NCBI RefSeq assembly: GCF_021601625.1
Contig: NZ_BQHR01000010.1
Span: 219,244-283,243, forward strand
DNA: 64,000 nt
Reading direction: 5' to 3'
Source: Pseudomonas paraglycinae
GTDB lineage: Bacteria; Pseudomonadota; Gammaproteobacteria; Pseudomonadales; Pseudomonadaceae
In this document: one piece after another, positions 19,448 to 27,524 of the stretch
Position numbering within the stretch: the stretch's first letter is position 1
Layout: each line of letters opens with the position of its first letter
Notes under the pieces: model-generated
What the model saw: only the letters and a program-made list of their open reading frames with translations
Databases searched by the model: none
What the model was told of the DNA's origin: nothing
Program-made: the position numbers and the translations under genes

Positions 19448-20514
19448 GGCGTCTCTCCTTTAATAGTGATGGGCGCCGCCGAGTGTTTGCGCGGGCTCAG
19501 GCGCCAGCGCGCGATCATCGGCTGCTTGACCCGAACCAGACTGGTCCGCGCGTGGTAGTTGACCAGCACCATCGTCAGCAGCAGCGCCGCACCGCCGGCG
19601 TTATGCGCCACGGCCACCGGCAGCGGCAGATGGAACAGCACGTTGCTGATGCCGAGGGTGATCTGCGCCGCGAGGGCGATCAGCACCAGCCCGGCCAGTC
19701 GGGTCATGCCCACCACTTTCAGTTGCCAGGCCAGACCGAGCAGGACGAGCGTCACCAGCAACGCGCCAATGCGATGGGTCAGGTGAATCGCCGTGCGTGC
19801 ATCGCTGTCGAGTTGCCCGCCGAGGTAGTTGGGGCCGATGTGTTGGGTCAGATGAAAGCCGTTGGCGAAATCTGCCGGCGGCAGCCATTGGCCGTGGCAG
19901 GTCGGGAAGTCGATGCAGGCCACCGCCGCGTAGTTGGAACTGACCCAGCCGCCGAGAGCAATCTGGCCGATCACCAGCAACAGGCCGGCGGTCGCCCAAT
20001 ATTGCAGACGCTTGGGCACGGTCAGCGCCGGCAGCACGCCGGACAGTCGCAAGGTCAGCAGAAACAGCAGGCTCAAGGTCGCGAAGCCACCGAGCAAATG
20101 CCCGGTCACCACTTGCGGCCAGAGCTTGAGTGTCACCGTCCACATGCCGAACGCCGCCTGGGCGAACACCACCGCCAGCAGAAACAGCGGCAGTTTCAGC
20201 GGTTGCCCGGGATGACGACGATTGACCCACGCGCGCCCGGCCAGTACCGAGATCAGCATGCCGAGGGTGCCGGCGAAGTAGCGGTGGATCATCTCGTTCC
20301 AGCCTTTATGCGCCTCCACCGGCGAGTCGGGGTAATGCAGTTCGGCATGGGCCAGTTGGGCTTCGCTTTTCGGCACGCTGATGAACCCGTAGCAGCCCGG
20401 CCAGTCCGGACAGCCGAGGCCGGCGTGGGTCAGGCGGGTGTAGGCGCCGAGCAGCACGACGATCAGTGCCAGCAGGGTGGCAAACAGCGCGAGGCGAAAT
20501 CCAGGTTTGGCCAT
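19435..20514 (-). CDS. ctaA: Haem A synthase (COX15/CtaA)
   Basis: 359 residues with eight predicted membrane helices and the conserved histidines of COX15 ([56 protein letters not shown]). The cysteine pair GCPDWPGC near the N-terminus and [10 protein letters not shown] in the second half are also typical. It oxidises haem O to haem A. It lies between the Sco-like protein gene and cyoE, on the same strand. Confidence 0.94.
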   Translation of the reverse strand: MAKPGFRLALFATLLALIVVLLGAYTRLTHAGLGCPDWPGCYGFISVPKSEAQLAHAELHYPDSPVEAHKGWNEMIHRYFAGTLGMLISVLAGRAWVNRRHPGQPLKLPLFLLAVVFAQAAFGMWTVTLKLWPQVVTGHLLGGFATLSLLFLLTLRLSGVLPALTVPKRLQYWATAGLLLVIGQIALGGWVSSNYAAVACIDFPTCHGQWLPPADFANGFHLTQHIGPNYLGGQLDSDARTAIHLTHRIGALLVTLVLLGLAWQLKVVGMTRLAGLVLIALAAQITLGISNVLFHLPLPVAVAHNAGGAALLLTMVLVNYHARTSLVRVKQPMIARWRLSPRKHSAAPITIKGETPWRF

Positions 20515-20524
20515 GACGATGCCC

Positions 20525-21118
20525 TTATCCGATGTTCGACAGTTTCAGCAGGTGGCGCAGGTCGTTGAGCAGATCCTTGCCCTTGACGCTCGGGTCGTAG
20601 CGCAGCACGAGGTTGCCGTGGGGATCGATGATCCACAGTTGCGGCGTGGCCTTGTCGCCCGTGGCCTTGCTGAAGGTGGCTGCGTCCAGCGGGTAGCGTT
20701 GCAGCTGCGGGTATTCGCGGGTCAGCTTGGCTTCGTAGTCGGCGGCCAGTGGTTGCGCGGCGGCCAGGGCGTGGCTGGCGCGCCCGGCTTCGCGGCCCAG
20801 GCCGATCTGGATCTGCCGCGCCAGGTACACCAGTTGCTGGCAGTCCACCGCGCAATCCTTCGGCGCGGTGACCAGCATCTGCCAGCGCGTTTCGTCAGCC
20901 TGGATGCCAAGGTCGGCGCGGGTCTGGCCGTTGCCGATCAGTTCGCCGTGATAGCTGCGACCTTCCGGCACCCAGAACTGCAACTTGTACATGCCGGTGG
21001 CGAGGATCATCGGACCGACCACGCCAAGCACGATCAGCAGCAGCTGGATGCGTCCGCGACGGCGACTGGCCGGGGCTTTTGCTTCAGACATGCTGGGTGG
21101 ATTCATGGCCGCTCCCAT
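20525..21118 (-). CDS. Membrane-anchored Sco-like (thioredoxin-fold) protein of the oxidase cluster
   Basis: 197 residues: basic N-terminus (SRRRGR), one membrane helix (about 24-45, LLLIVLGVVGPMILATGMY), then a periplasmic domain. The domain contains APKDCAVDC, a CxxxC motif in the same relative place as the SCO1 copper site, and IIDPHGNLVLRYD, which resembles the SCO/thioredoxin strand region. The distal SCO His is not evident. Its position between SURF1 and ctaA supports a role in oxidase assembly, perhaps as a thiol reductant. ATG 21118 has AAGGAG 7 nt upstream; alternatives are 21106 and 21091. It overlaps the SURF1 end by 35 nt. Confidence 0.75.
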   Translation of the reverse strand: MGAAMNPPSMSEAKAPASRRRGRIQLLLIVLGVVGPMILATGMYKLQFWVPEGRSYHGELIGNGQTRADLGIQADETRWQMLVTAPKDCAVDCQQLVYLARQIQIGLGREAGRASHALAAAQPLAADYEAKLTREYPQLQRYPLDAATFSKATGDKATPQLWIIDPHGNLVLRYDPSVKGKDLLNDLRHLLKLSNIG

Positions 21119-21824
21119 GGTGTTTCTCCTTTGCGTTGTGCCAGCCGAGATAGAGGTAAAGACCGAGCAGGGCGGTGGCCATGGCAAACCACTGCACGGC
21201 GTAACCGAGGTGTTTTTCCGGGCCCATCGCGACCACCGGCCAGTCGGCCTGATAGCTGGCCGGACCGGGTTCGGCGCGTAATTCGTAGGCGAAGCCGTCG
21301 CGTTCGAGGGTTTTCCACAGCTTCGCGGGTTCGACGGCGGTGACGGTTTGCGGCCAGGTACTGCTGACCGGATCGGCATGCAGCTGGAAGGTGGCGCCGG
21401 GGGCGACGTACACCCAGGCATCGACATTCACGGCATCGGTCGGTGTGTTGAATTGCGGGGCCGTGCGTCGGTCCGGCCACGGCAGCCAGCCGCGATTGAC
21501 CAGCAGCCACTGGCCGCTGCGTTGATCCTGAAACGGTTGCAGCAATTCGACGCCGACCTTGCCGTTGCGCTGACGGTTGTCCAGCAACAGGCTGTGGGCG
21601 GCGTCGAACTGGCCGTGCAGATGCACCCGGCGAAAGGCCGGATCGGCGCTGTGCAGCAACTCGGTGCTGGCCATCGGTTCGGCGGCGCGGCGTTCGGCGT
21701 AGCTGGCGAGCAGGGCGGTTTTCTCCGCGCCCCGGCCCAGTTGCCAGAAGCCCAGCGAAATCAGCAACGGCAGCAGCAGGCCGACCACCAGGGTCGGCAC
21801 CACACCCGGCCGGAAGCGCTTCAT
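21084..21824 (-). CDS. SURF1 family oxidase assembly protein
   Basis: 246 residues with the SURF1 layout: one N-terminal helix (about 10-29) with GFWQLGRGAEK just after it, a long periplasmic domain (GQWLLVNRGWLPWP, VDAWVY), and a C-terminal helix (YAVQWFAMATALLGLYLYLGW). SURF1 binds haem A and helps insert it into subunit I. It starts divergently from the small plus-strand gene at 21897, so a promoter for SURF1 to sco may lie in that 72-nt gap. Confidence 0.92.
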   Translation of the reverse strand: MKRFRPGVVPTLVVGLLLPLLISLGFWQLGRGAEKTALLASYAERRAAEPMASTELLHSADPAFRRVHLHGQFDAAHSLLLDNRQRNGKVGVELLQPFQDQRSGQWLLVNRGWLPWPDRRTAPQFNTPTDAVNVDAWVYVAPGATFQLHADPVSSTWPQTVTAVEPAKLWKTLERDGFAYELRAEPGPASYQADWPVVAMGPEKHLGYAVQWFAMATALLGLYLYLGWHNAKEKHHGSGHESTQHV

Positions 21825-21896
21825 GGTCGCGCCAGAAAATCAGTGAACGCGATCGCTATACTCAACTGCATCGCTTGTTCCCCCGGAGTTCTTCCC

Positions 21897-22100
21897 ATGC
21901 TCAAAGCAGCCATCGTCCTGATGCTGATTGCCACGGTGGTCAGCCTGTTCAGCGGCCTGTTTTTCCTGGTCAAGGACGACAGCAGCTCGAATCGGCTGGT
22001 GATCGCCTTGAGTGTTCGGGTGGCGTTGGCCGCTTGCACCGTCGGCTTGATTGCCTGGGGTTTCTACAGCGGCCAACTGGTGTCCCACGTGCCGTGGTAG
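21897..22100 (+). CDS. Small twin-transmembrane protein (DUF2909)
   Basis: 67 residues with two hydrophobic helices (about 2-25 and 34-58) joined by a short charged loop KDDSSSNRL, matching the DUF2909 twin transmembrane family. Shine-Dalgarno GGAG lies 9 nt before the ATG. It is the only plus-strand gene in the oxidase cluster, divergent from SURF1 and convergent with coxC, in the place where Pseudomonas genomes usually carry this small gene. The function is unknown; a role in oxidase assembly or stability is suggested only by position. Confidence 0.8.
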   Translation: MLKAAIVLMLIATVVSLFSGLFFLVKDDSSSNRLVIALSVRVALAACTVGLIAWGFYSGQLVSHVPW

Positions 22101-22172
22101 CTGCAAGCGCCAAGCTACAAGCTACAAGCCTTACCGTTTTGACTTGAAGCTCGCAGCTCGCGGCTCGCAGCT
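22099..22172. repeat. Imperfect palindromic repeat (AGCTACAAG / CTTGAAGCTCGCAGC)
   Basis: The left arm (22101-22128) contains tandem AAGCTACAAGCTACAAG. The right arm (22143-22172) is CTTGAAGCTCGCAGCTCGCGG and onward. They pair over about 26 nt with most mismatches being G-U wobbles on one strand; a 14-nt loop separates them. It sits in the gap between the convergent DUF2909 gene and coxC and may act as a terminator. It resembles a dispersed intergenic repeat of the fluorescens group. Confidence 0.65.
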
Positions 22173-22176
22173 GCTG

Positions 22177-23064
22177 TTAAAGCACATAAACGAAGATGAA
22201 CAAGCCGATCCAAACCACATCGACGAAGTGCCAATACCAGCTCGCCGCTTCAAAACCGAACTGATGTTCGTTGTCGAAGTGGCCCTTCATGATGCGCAGC
22301 AGCATCACGAACAGAATGATCGTGCCGATGGTCACGTGGGCGCCGTGGAAACCGGTGAGCATGAAGAACGTCGCGCCGTAGATGCCCGAGCCGAGGGTCA
22401 GCCCCAGTTCGTGGTAGGCGTGGATGTATTCTTCGGCCTGGAAGCCGAGGAACGCGCAACCCAGCAGCACGGTGATCGCCAGCCACAGTTTCAGCGCGCC
22501 GCGATGACCTTTCTTCAGCGCGTGGTGGGCGATGGTGATGGTCACGCTGGAACTCACCAGCAGGATGGTGTTGATCAGCGGCAGGCCCCAGGGGCTGATG
22601 ACTTCCTTGGGCGGCGGGAACAGTTTCGGATCCGGCGTGTGCAACAGCGGCCAGGTGAACTGGAAGTTCGGCCAGAGCATATGAGCGATGCCTTTGGTGC
22701 CTTCGCCGCCCAGCGCCGGGCCGGAGATGTGTCGCACGTAGAACAGCGCGCCGAAGAAGGCGATGAAGAACATCACCTCGGAGAAGATGAACCAGCTCAT
22801 GCCCCAGCGGAACGAGCGGTCCAGCTGCGGGCTGTACAACCCCGCGCGGCTTTCCTTGATCACTGTGCCGAACCAGCCGAACAGCATGTACGCCAGCAAC
22901 AGGCCGCCGACGAAAAAGATCAGCGGGCCGTGGGATTCCGGACGCGCTGCCTTCAGATCGTTGAACCAGGTCGCCAGACCGTACACGGTGACGAACATCC
23001 CCACCGTGGCGACGATCGGCCACTTGCTCTGGGCCGGGACGTAATAGTGCTCATGAGTTGCCAT
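22177..23064 (-). CDS. coxC: Cytochrome c oxidase subunit III
   Basis: 295 residues with seven membrane helices. Characteristic segments are WFGTVIKESRAGLYSPQLDRSFRWGMSWFIFSEVMFF and the C-terminal FHGAHVTIGTIIL and SWYWHFVDVVWIGLFIFVYVL. It stabilises the subunit I/II core and proton uptake. Its start has AAGGAG 8 nt upstream. It follows ctaG by 25 nt on the minus strand. Confidence 0.95.
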   Translation of the reverse strand: MATHEHYYVPAQSKWPIVATVGMFVTVYGLATWFNDLKAARPESHGPLIFFVGGLLLAYMLFGWFGTVIKESRAGLYSPQLDRSFRWGMSWFIFSEVMFFIAFFGALFYVRHISGPALGGEGTKGIAHMLWPNFQFTWPLLHTPDPKLFPPPKEVISPWGLPLINTILLVSSSVTITIAHHALKKGHRGALKLWLAITVLLGCAFLGFQAEEYIHAYHELGLTLGSGIYGATFFMLTGFHGAHVTIGTIILFVMLLRIMKGHFDNEHQFGFEAASWYWHFVDVVWIGLFIFVYVL

Positions 23065-23089
23065 TTATTGTTCTCCTTATCGGGCACGC

Positions 23090-23641
23090 TTAACCGCCAG
23101 TGTTTGCAGCCACCGGAGGATGTCGGGCGGTGATATCGAACAGCGTGTAGGACAGCGTCAGGTGCTTCACGTCCTTGGGCATGTCGCGGTCAACGATGAA
23201 ACGCACCGGCATCTCGATCTGCTGACCGGGCTGCAGCACCTGCTGGGTAAAACAAAAGCATTCGGTCTTGTGGAAATACGCCGCCGCATTGCTCGGCGCG
23301 ATGCTCGGCACCGCTTGCGCGCTCATCGGTTTGTCGGTGGGGTTGCGCGCGATGAAGATCATCTCGTTCACCGCGCCGGGGTTGGCCGTCAGTTCGTCAT
23401 GCTTGGGATAGAAATCCCACGGCATGTCGGCGGTGTTGGTCGACAGAAACTGCACCCGCACCTGCCGCGAAGCATCGACGGTCTGCTCGCCCTCGTACTG
23501 CCCGGCGGTCTTGCCGTTGATACCGAACGCCTTGCACATCACGTCGTAGATCGGCACCAGGGCAAAGCCGAAGACGAACATCGCCACCACCACGCCGAGC
23601 AGTCGGGTGACCAGCTTCTTCATCGAAATCGAGTCAGCCAT
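23090..23641 (-). CDS. ctaG: Cytochrome c oxidase assembly protein CtaG/Cox11
   Basis: 183 residues: one membrane anchor (about 15-33) and an immunoglobulin-like periplasmic domain with the copper motif KTECFCFTQQ (CFCF). It delivers copper to CuB of subunit I. ATG 23641 (MADSISMKKLV) has GAGG 9 nt upstream and is preferred to the frame opening at 23656. It lies between coxA and coxC in the operon. Confidence 0.93.
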   Translation of the reverse strand: MADSISMKKLVTRLLGVVVAMFVFGFALVPIYDVMCKAFGINGKTAGQYEGEQTVDASRQVRVQFLSTNTADMPWDFYPKHDELTANPGAVNEMIFIARNPTDKPMSAQAVPSIAPSNAAAYFHKTECFCFTQQVLQPGQQIEMPVRFIVDRDMPKDVKHLTLSYTLFDITARHPPVAANTGG

Positions 23642-23668
23642 GGTGGCGGCCCTCAACGGCTACAGGGT

Positions 23669-25261
23669 TCATTTCACTTCCGGCGGCGTGGTGAAGGTGT
23701 GATACGGCGCCGGTGACGGCACGCTCCATTCCAGACCTTCGGCGCCATCCCACGGTTTGGCCGGAGCCGGCTCGCCGCCACGGATGGTCTTGATCACGAT
23801 GAACAGGAAGAAGATCTGCGTGGCGCCGAACATGAACGCGCCGATCGACGAGACCATGTTGAAGTCGGCGAACTGCAGGTTGTAGTCCGGAATCCGCCGG
23901 GGCATGCCCGCCAGTCCCACGAAGTGCATCGGGAAGAACGTCAGGTTCATGCCGACGAAGGACAGCCAGAAGTGCAGCTTGCCCAGGGTTTCGTCGTACA
24001 TGTGGCCGGTCCATTTCGGCAGCCAGTAATAGGCCGATGCGAAAATCCCGAAGATCGCCCCCGGCACCAGCACGTAGTGGAAGTGCGCGACCACGAAGTA
24101 GGTGTCCTGGTACTGGAAGTCCGCCGGGGCGATGGCCAGCATCAGCCCGGAGAAACCGCCGATCGAGAACAGGATCACGAACGCCACGGCAAACAGCATC
24201 GGCGTCTCGAAGGTCATCGAGCCCTGCCACATGGTGCTGGCCCAGTTGAACACCTTCACCCCGGTCGGCACCGCGATCAGCATCGTCGCGTACATGAAGA
24301 ACAACTCGCCCACCAGCGGGATGCCCACCACGAACATGTGGTGCGCCCAGACGATAAACGACAGGAACGCGATGCTCGCCGTGGCGTAGACCATCGAGGT
24401 GTAGCCGAACAGCGGCTTGCGCGAGAAGGTCGGGATGATCTGGCTGACGGCACCGAAGGCCGGCAGGATCATGATGTACACCTCGGGGTGGCCGAAGAAC
24501 CAGAACACATGCTGGAACAGCACCGGGTCACCGCCACCGGCGGCACTGAAGAAGCTGGTGCCGAAGTGGATGTCCATCAACATCATCGTCACGCACCCGG
24601 CCAGCACCGGCATCACCGCGATCAGCAGGAACGCGGTGATCAGCCAGGTCCAGACGAACAGCGGCATTTTCATCAGGGTCATGCCGGGGGCGCGCAGGTT
24701 GAGGATGGTAGCGATCACGTTGATCGCGCCCATGATCGAACTGATCCCCATCAGGTGGATGGCGAAGATGAAGAACGTCACGCTTTCCGGCGCATAGGTG
24801 GTGGACAGCGGCGCGTAGAACGTCCAGCCGAAGTTTGGCCCGCCACCGGCGGTGAACAGGGTCGAGACCAGCAGCAGAAACGCCGCCGGCAGCAGCCAGA
24901 AGCTGAAGTTGTTCATCCGCGGCAGGGCCATGTCCGGCGCGCCGACCATCAACGGGATCATCCAGTTGGCGAGGCCGACGAACGCCGGCATCACCGCACC
25001 GAATACCATCACCAGACCGTGCATGGTGGTCATCTGGTTGAAGAATTCCGGCTGGACGATCTGCAGGCCGGGCTGGAACAGCTCGGCGCGGATCACCATG
25101 GCGAACGAGCCGCCGAGCAGGAACATGCAGAACGCAAACCACAGGTACAGCGTGCCGATGTCCTTGTGGTTGGTGGTCAGTACCCAGCGCATCAGGCCTT
25201 TGGCGGGGCCGTGGGCATGGTCGTGGTCGGCATGACCGTGGTCATCGATGACAGCGCTCAT
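23669..25261 (-). CDS. coxA: Cytochrome c oxidase subunit I (aa3 type)
   Basis: 530 residues, twelve membrane helices. Visible are the haem a ligand region (TMHGLVMVFGAVMPAFVGLANW), the CuB His-Tyr segment WFFGHPEVYIMILPAFG, the VWAHHMF histidine pair and the haem ligand pair VVAHFHYVLV. The proton-channel sequence of A-family oxidases is consistent. A His-rich N-terminus (HGHADHDHAHG) is unusual and could bind metal. It reduces O2 with electrons from CuA. Shine-Dalgarno GGAG lies 7-8 nt upstream of the ATG. Confidence 0.96.
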   Translation of the reverse strand: MSAVIDDHGHADHDHAHGPAKGLMRWVLTTNHKDIGTLYLWFAFCMFLLGGSFAMVIRAELFQPGLQIVQPEFFNQMTTMHGLVMVFGAVMPAFVGLANWMIPLMVGAPDMALPRMNNFSFWLLPAAFLLLVSTLFTAGGGPNFGWTFYAPLSTTYAPESVTFFIFAIHLMGISSIMGAINVIATILNLRAPGMTLMKMPLFVWTWLITAFLLIAVMPVLAGCVTMMLMDIHFGTSFFSAAGGGDPVLFQHVFWFFGHPEVYIMILPAFGAVSQIIPTFSRKPLFGYTSMVYATASIAFLSFIVWAHHMFVVGIPLVGELFFMYATMLIAVPTGVKVFNWASTMWQGSMTFETPMLFAVAFVILFSIGGFSGLMLAIAPADFQYQDTYFVVAHFHYVLVPGAIFGIFASAYYWLPKWTGHMYDETLGKLHFWLSFVGMNLTFFPMHFVGLAGMPRRIPDYNLQFADFNMVSSIGAFMFGATQIFFLFIVIKTIRGGEPAPAKPWDGAEGLEWSVPSPAPYHTFTTPPEVK

Positions 25262-25343
25262 GGCCGGTCTCCTTCAAGTGAGTGGACTGGGCAGGCCGGG
25301 GCGCAGGGCTCCGGCCGGTTCATGAAGTACGCAATAGACCGGC

Positions 25344-26471
25344 TCATTTGCTTTCCGCCTGTTTCAGCTCCAGCACTTCTTTTGGCGTGACCATGTCGCC
25401 CTTGTTGTTGCCCCAGGCGTTACGTTCGTAGGTCACGACTGCTGCGATATCGACTTCCGACAACTGCTTGCCGAACGCCGCCATGGCGGTGCCGGGCTTG
25501 CCGTGGAAGACAATGCTCAGGTGCGCGTCTTTCGGGCCGGTGGCGATTTTCGAGCCCTTGAGGGCCGGGAACATCGGCGGCAGGCCCTGGCCTTCGGCCT
25601 GGTGACAGGCGACGCAGGTGGTGTGGTAGATCTTGTCGCCGCGCTCCTTGAGCTCGTCGAGAGTCCATTCCTTGCTGGTCAGCTCCTTGAGCTGCAACGC
25701 TTCGGCCTTGCGCTCGGCGAGCCATTTTTCGTAGTCGGCCTTCTCCTTGACGTCGACCACGATCGGCATGAAGCCGTGGTCCTTGCCGCACAGCTCGGCG
25801 CACTGGCCACGGTAGAGGCCGGGCTTGTCGATGCGGGTCCAGGCTTCGTTGACGAACCCGGGAATCGCATCGCGCTTGACCGCGAAGGCCGGCACCCACC
25901 AGGAGTGGATCACGTCGGCGGAGGTCACGAGGAAGCGCACCTTGGCGCCGGTCGGCAGCACCAGTGGCTTGTCGACCTCGAGCAGGTAATGCTCGCCCTT
26001 GGCTTCCTTGTTGTGAATCTGTTCGGCGGGCGTGGCCAGGTTGCTGAAGAACTCGACGTCCTGGCCCAGGTATTTGTAGTGCCACTTCCACTGATAACCG
26101 GTGATCTGGATATCGATATCCGGCTCACTGGTGTCGTACATCTTGATCAGGGTCGCGGTCGCCGGAACGGCCATCGCCACCAGGATCAGCAGCGGGACGA
26201 CGGTCCAGAGAATTTCGACGGTGGTGCTTTCGTGGAATTTTGCGGCGACCTGCCCGGTAGAACGGCGGTGCACCATCATCGACCAGAACATGGCGCCGAA
26301 GACGATGATCCCGATCACCACACAGATCCAGAAAATGGTCATGTGCAGGTCGAATACTGCGTGACTGATTTCAGTCGCTCCAGGCGCCATATTCACAGTC
26401 CAGGCAGCTTGCACCGGGCTGAAAATCGACCACAACAGGAGGCCCATCCAGACGTGTGGATGTCGCATCAT
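25344..26471 (-). CDS. coxB: Cytochrome c oxidase subunit II with fused cytochrome c domain
   Basis: 375 residues: signal peptide, two membrane helices, a cupredoxin domain with the CuA ligands (VIHSWWVPAFAVKRDA; QCAELCGKDHGFMPI), then a C-terminal cytochrome c domain with CVACH and a later Met. The fused haem domain makes this the caa3-like form of subunit II. It is the first gene of the cluster; the 370-nt region upstream should hold the operon promoter. AAGGGG precedes the start; the next codon is also ATG. Confidence 0.95.
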   Translation of the reverse strand: MMRHPHVWMGLLLWSIFSPVQAAWTVNMAPGATEISHAVFDLHMTIFWICVVIGIIVFGAMFWSMMVHRRSTGQVAAKFHESTTVEILWTVVPLLILVAMAVPATATLIKMYDTSEPDIDIQITGYQWKWHYKYLGQDVEFFSNLATPAEQIHNKEAKGEHYLLEVDKPLVLPTGAKVRFLVTSADVIHSWWVPAFAVKRDAIPGFVNEAWTRIDKPGLYRGQCAELCGKDHGFMPIVVDVKEKADYEKWLAERKAEALQLKELTSKEWTLDELKERGDKIYHTTCVACHQAEGQGLPPMFPALKGSKIATGPKDAHLSIVFHGKPGTAMAAFGKQLSEVDIAAVVTYERNAWGNNKGDMVTPKEVLELKQAESK

Positions 26472-26840
26472 TGCGGGTTCCCCTTATCGTTCTTGTTATC
26501 CCGCCGGCTTTCACCAGAGGCAAGGGAGCGGCTGCATCAGACTACGAACTTGAATCGCCGGGCCTTGCTGCGTGGGCAGTCGGGCGTCATCAGCTAACTC
26601 CATTCAATGGCGAGTATAGACAGCCACCGAGAAATGCAATGTGCGGACGTAAATCGTATGAAACAGCTGGCACTTGCGTTCCAGGGCACGAATGGAGAAG
26701 GATGCAGACGAGTGTTGGCAAACCGATATAACGCCGTTGCATCAAGGATGAAATAATTATGACAAATGCGTCTTAGCATTTTTCGTAAGCCAGCTAAGTT
26801 ATGTCTTCCCTATTTCATTGCCTTGTTTCCTGGAGTTTTC
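26472..26840. other. Intergenic region between coxB and a divergent hypothetical gene
   Basis: 369 nt without a convincing gene on either strand. It becomes AT-rich towards 26750-26830 (AAATAATTATGACAAATG), consistent with a promoter for the plus-strand gene at 26841. The coxB promoter must lie in the other half. No repeat or clear operator was recognised. Confidence 0.5.
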
Positions 26841-27473
26841 ATGAACACCGCCGCATTGCGCGAGCAGATCCACATAGCCCGACAACACGAGATTGAAACC
26901 GGAAAGCTGACCCGTCAGCTGGAAGCCCAACTGCAACACCTGCACCCGGCCATCCAGTTGCCGGAAACCGACGCCAACGGCGTGCTGACGCGTTTTGTCG
27001 CCGCCTACATCGACGAAGTGCCAGACCTGCTGGATGCAGCCAATGAAGTCGCCAGGGAAGCGGGAATCGAGTCGCAGATCAAACCGGTGCTGAAAATCGC
27101 CGAGCAGTACTTCATCCAGCCGCCCGTGGGCCTGGACAGTCTGCTGGACGAAGCCTATCTGGCGCACCGTTTTGTCGAAGAGGTCAACGACCTGTACATC
27201 AAGCATTTCGGCCAGCCACTGATCCCCTTGGACATGACGGTCGCCAATCTGATTGCTCACCAGTTGATCGGTGAGGAATTTGCCAACCAACTCGACGAAG
27301 TGGTGCATCACGCAGTGGACAGCATGCTCGACGACGACAGCTTTGCGCTGGAGTCGGTGGAAGCCTACCGCGAGAAACTCAGCAGCCCGGACACCGGTGC
27401 GGCGTGGAAACGCTGGCCGTGCATGAGCCGCCGTCTGGGCGTGGGCCTGGAGCTGGATCAGCCTGCGGCTTGA
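26841..27473 (+). CDS. Conserved hypothetical protein, probably cytoplasmic
   Basis: 210 residues, acidic, largely alpha-helical, without signal peptide, membrane segment or cysteine-based site. The ATG at 26841 has TGGAG five nt upstream. A gene in this place, between the oxidase cluster and the SulP/carbonic anhydrase pair, is also present in other Pseudomonas as I recall. A strong terminator follows. No function can be assigned. Confidence 0.7.
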   Translation: MNTAALREQIHIARQHEIETGKLTRQLEAQLQHLHPAIQLPETDANGVLTRFVAAYIDEVPDLLDAANEVAREAGIESQIKPVLKIAEQYFIQPPVGLDSLLDEAYLAHRFVEEVNDLYIKHFGQPLIPLDMTVANLIAHQLIGEEFANQLDEVVHHAVDSMLDDDSFALESVEAYREKLSSPDTGAAWKRWPCMSRRLGVGLELDQPAA

Positions 27474-27488
27474 TCCCGGCGCAAACGA

Positions 27489-27518
27489 TTGGGGGAACAG
27501 ATTGCTCTGTTCCCCCAA
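27489..27518. terminator. Bidirectional terminator between hypothetical gene and sulP
   Basis: A perfect 12-bp stem TTGGGGGAACAG / CTGTTCCCCCAA with a 6-nt loop. It lies between two convergent stops (27473 and 27525). The tail is only weakly T-rich. Confidence 0.8.
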
Positions 27519-27524
27519 ATGTTT

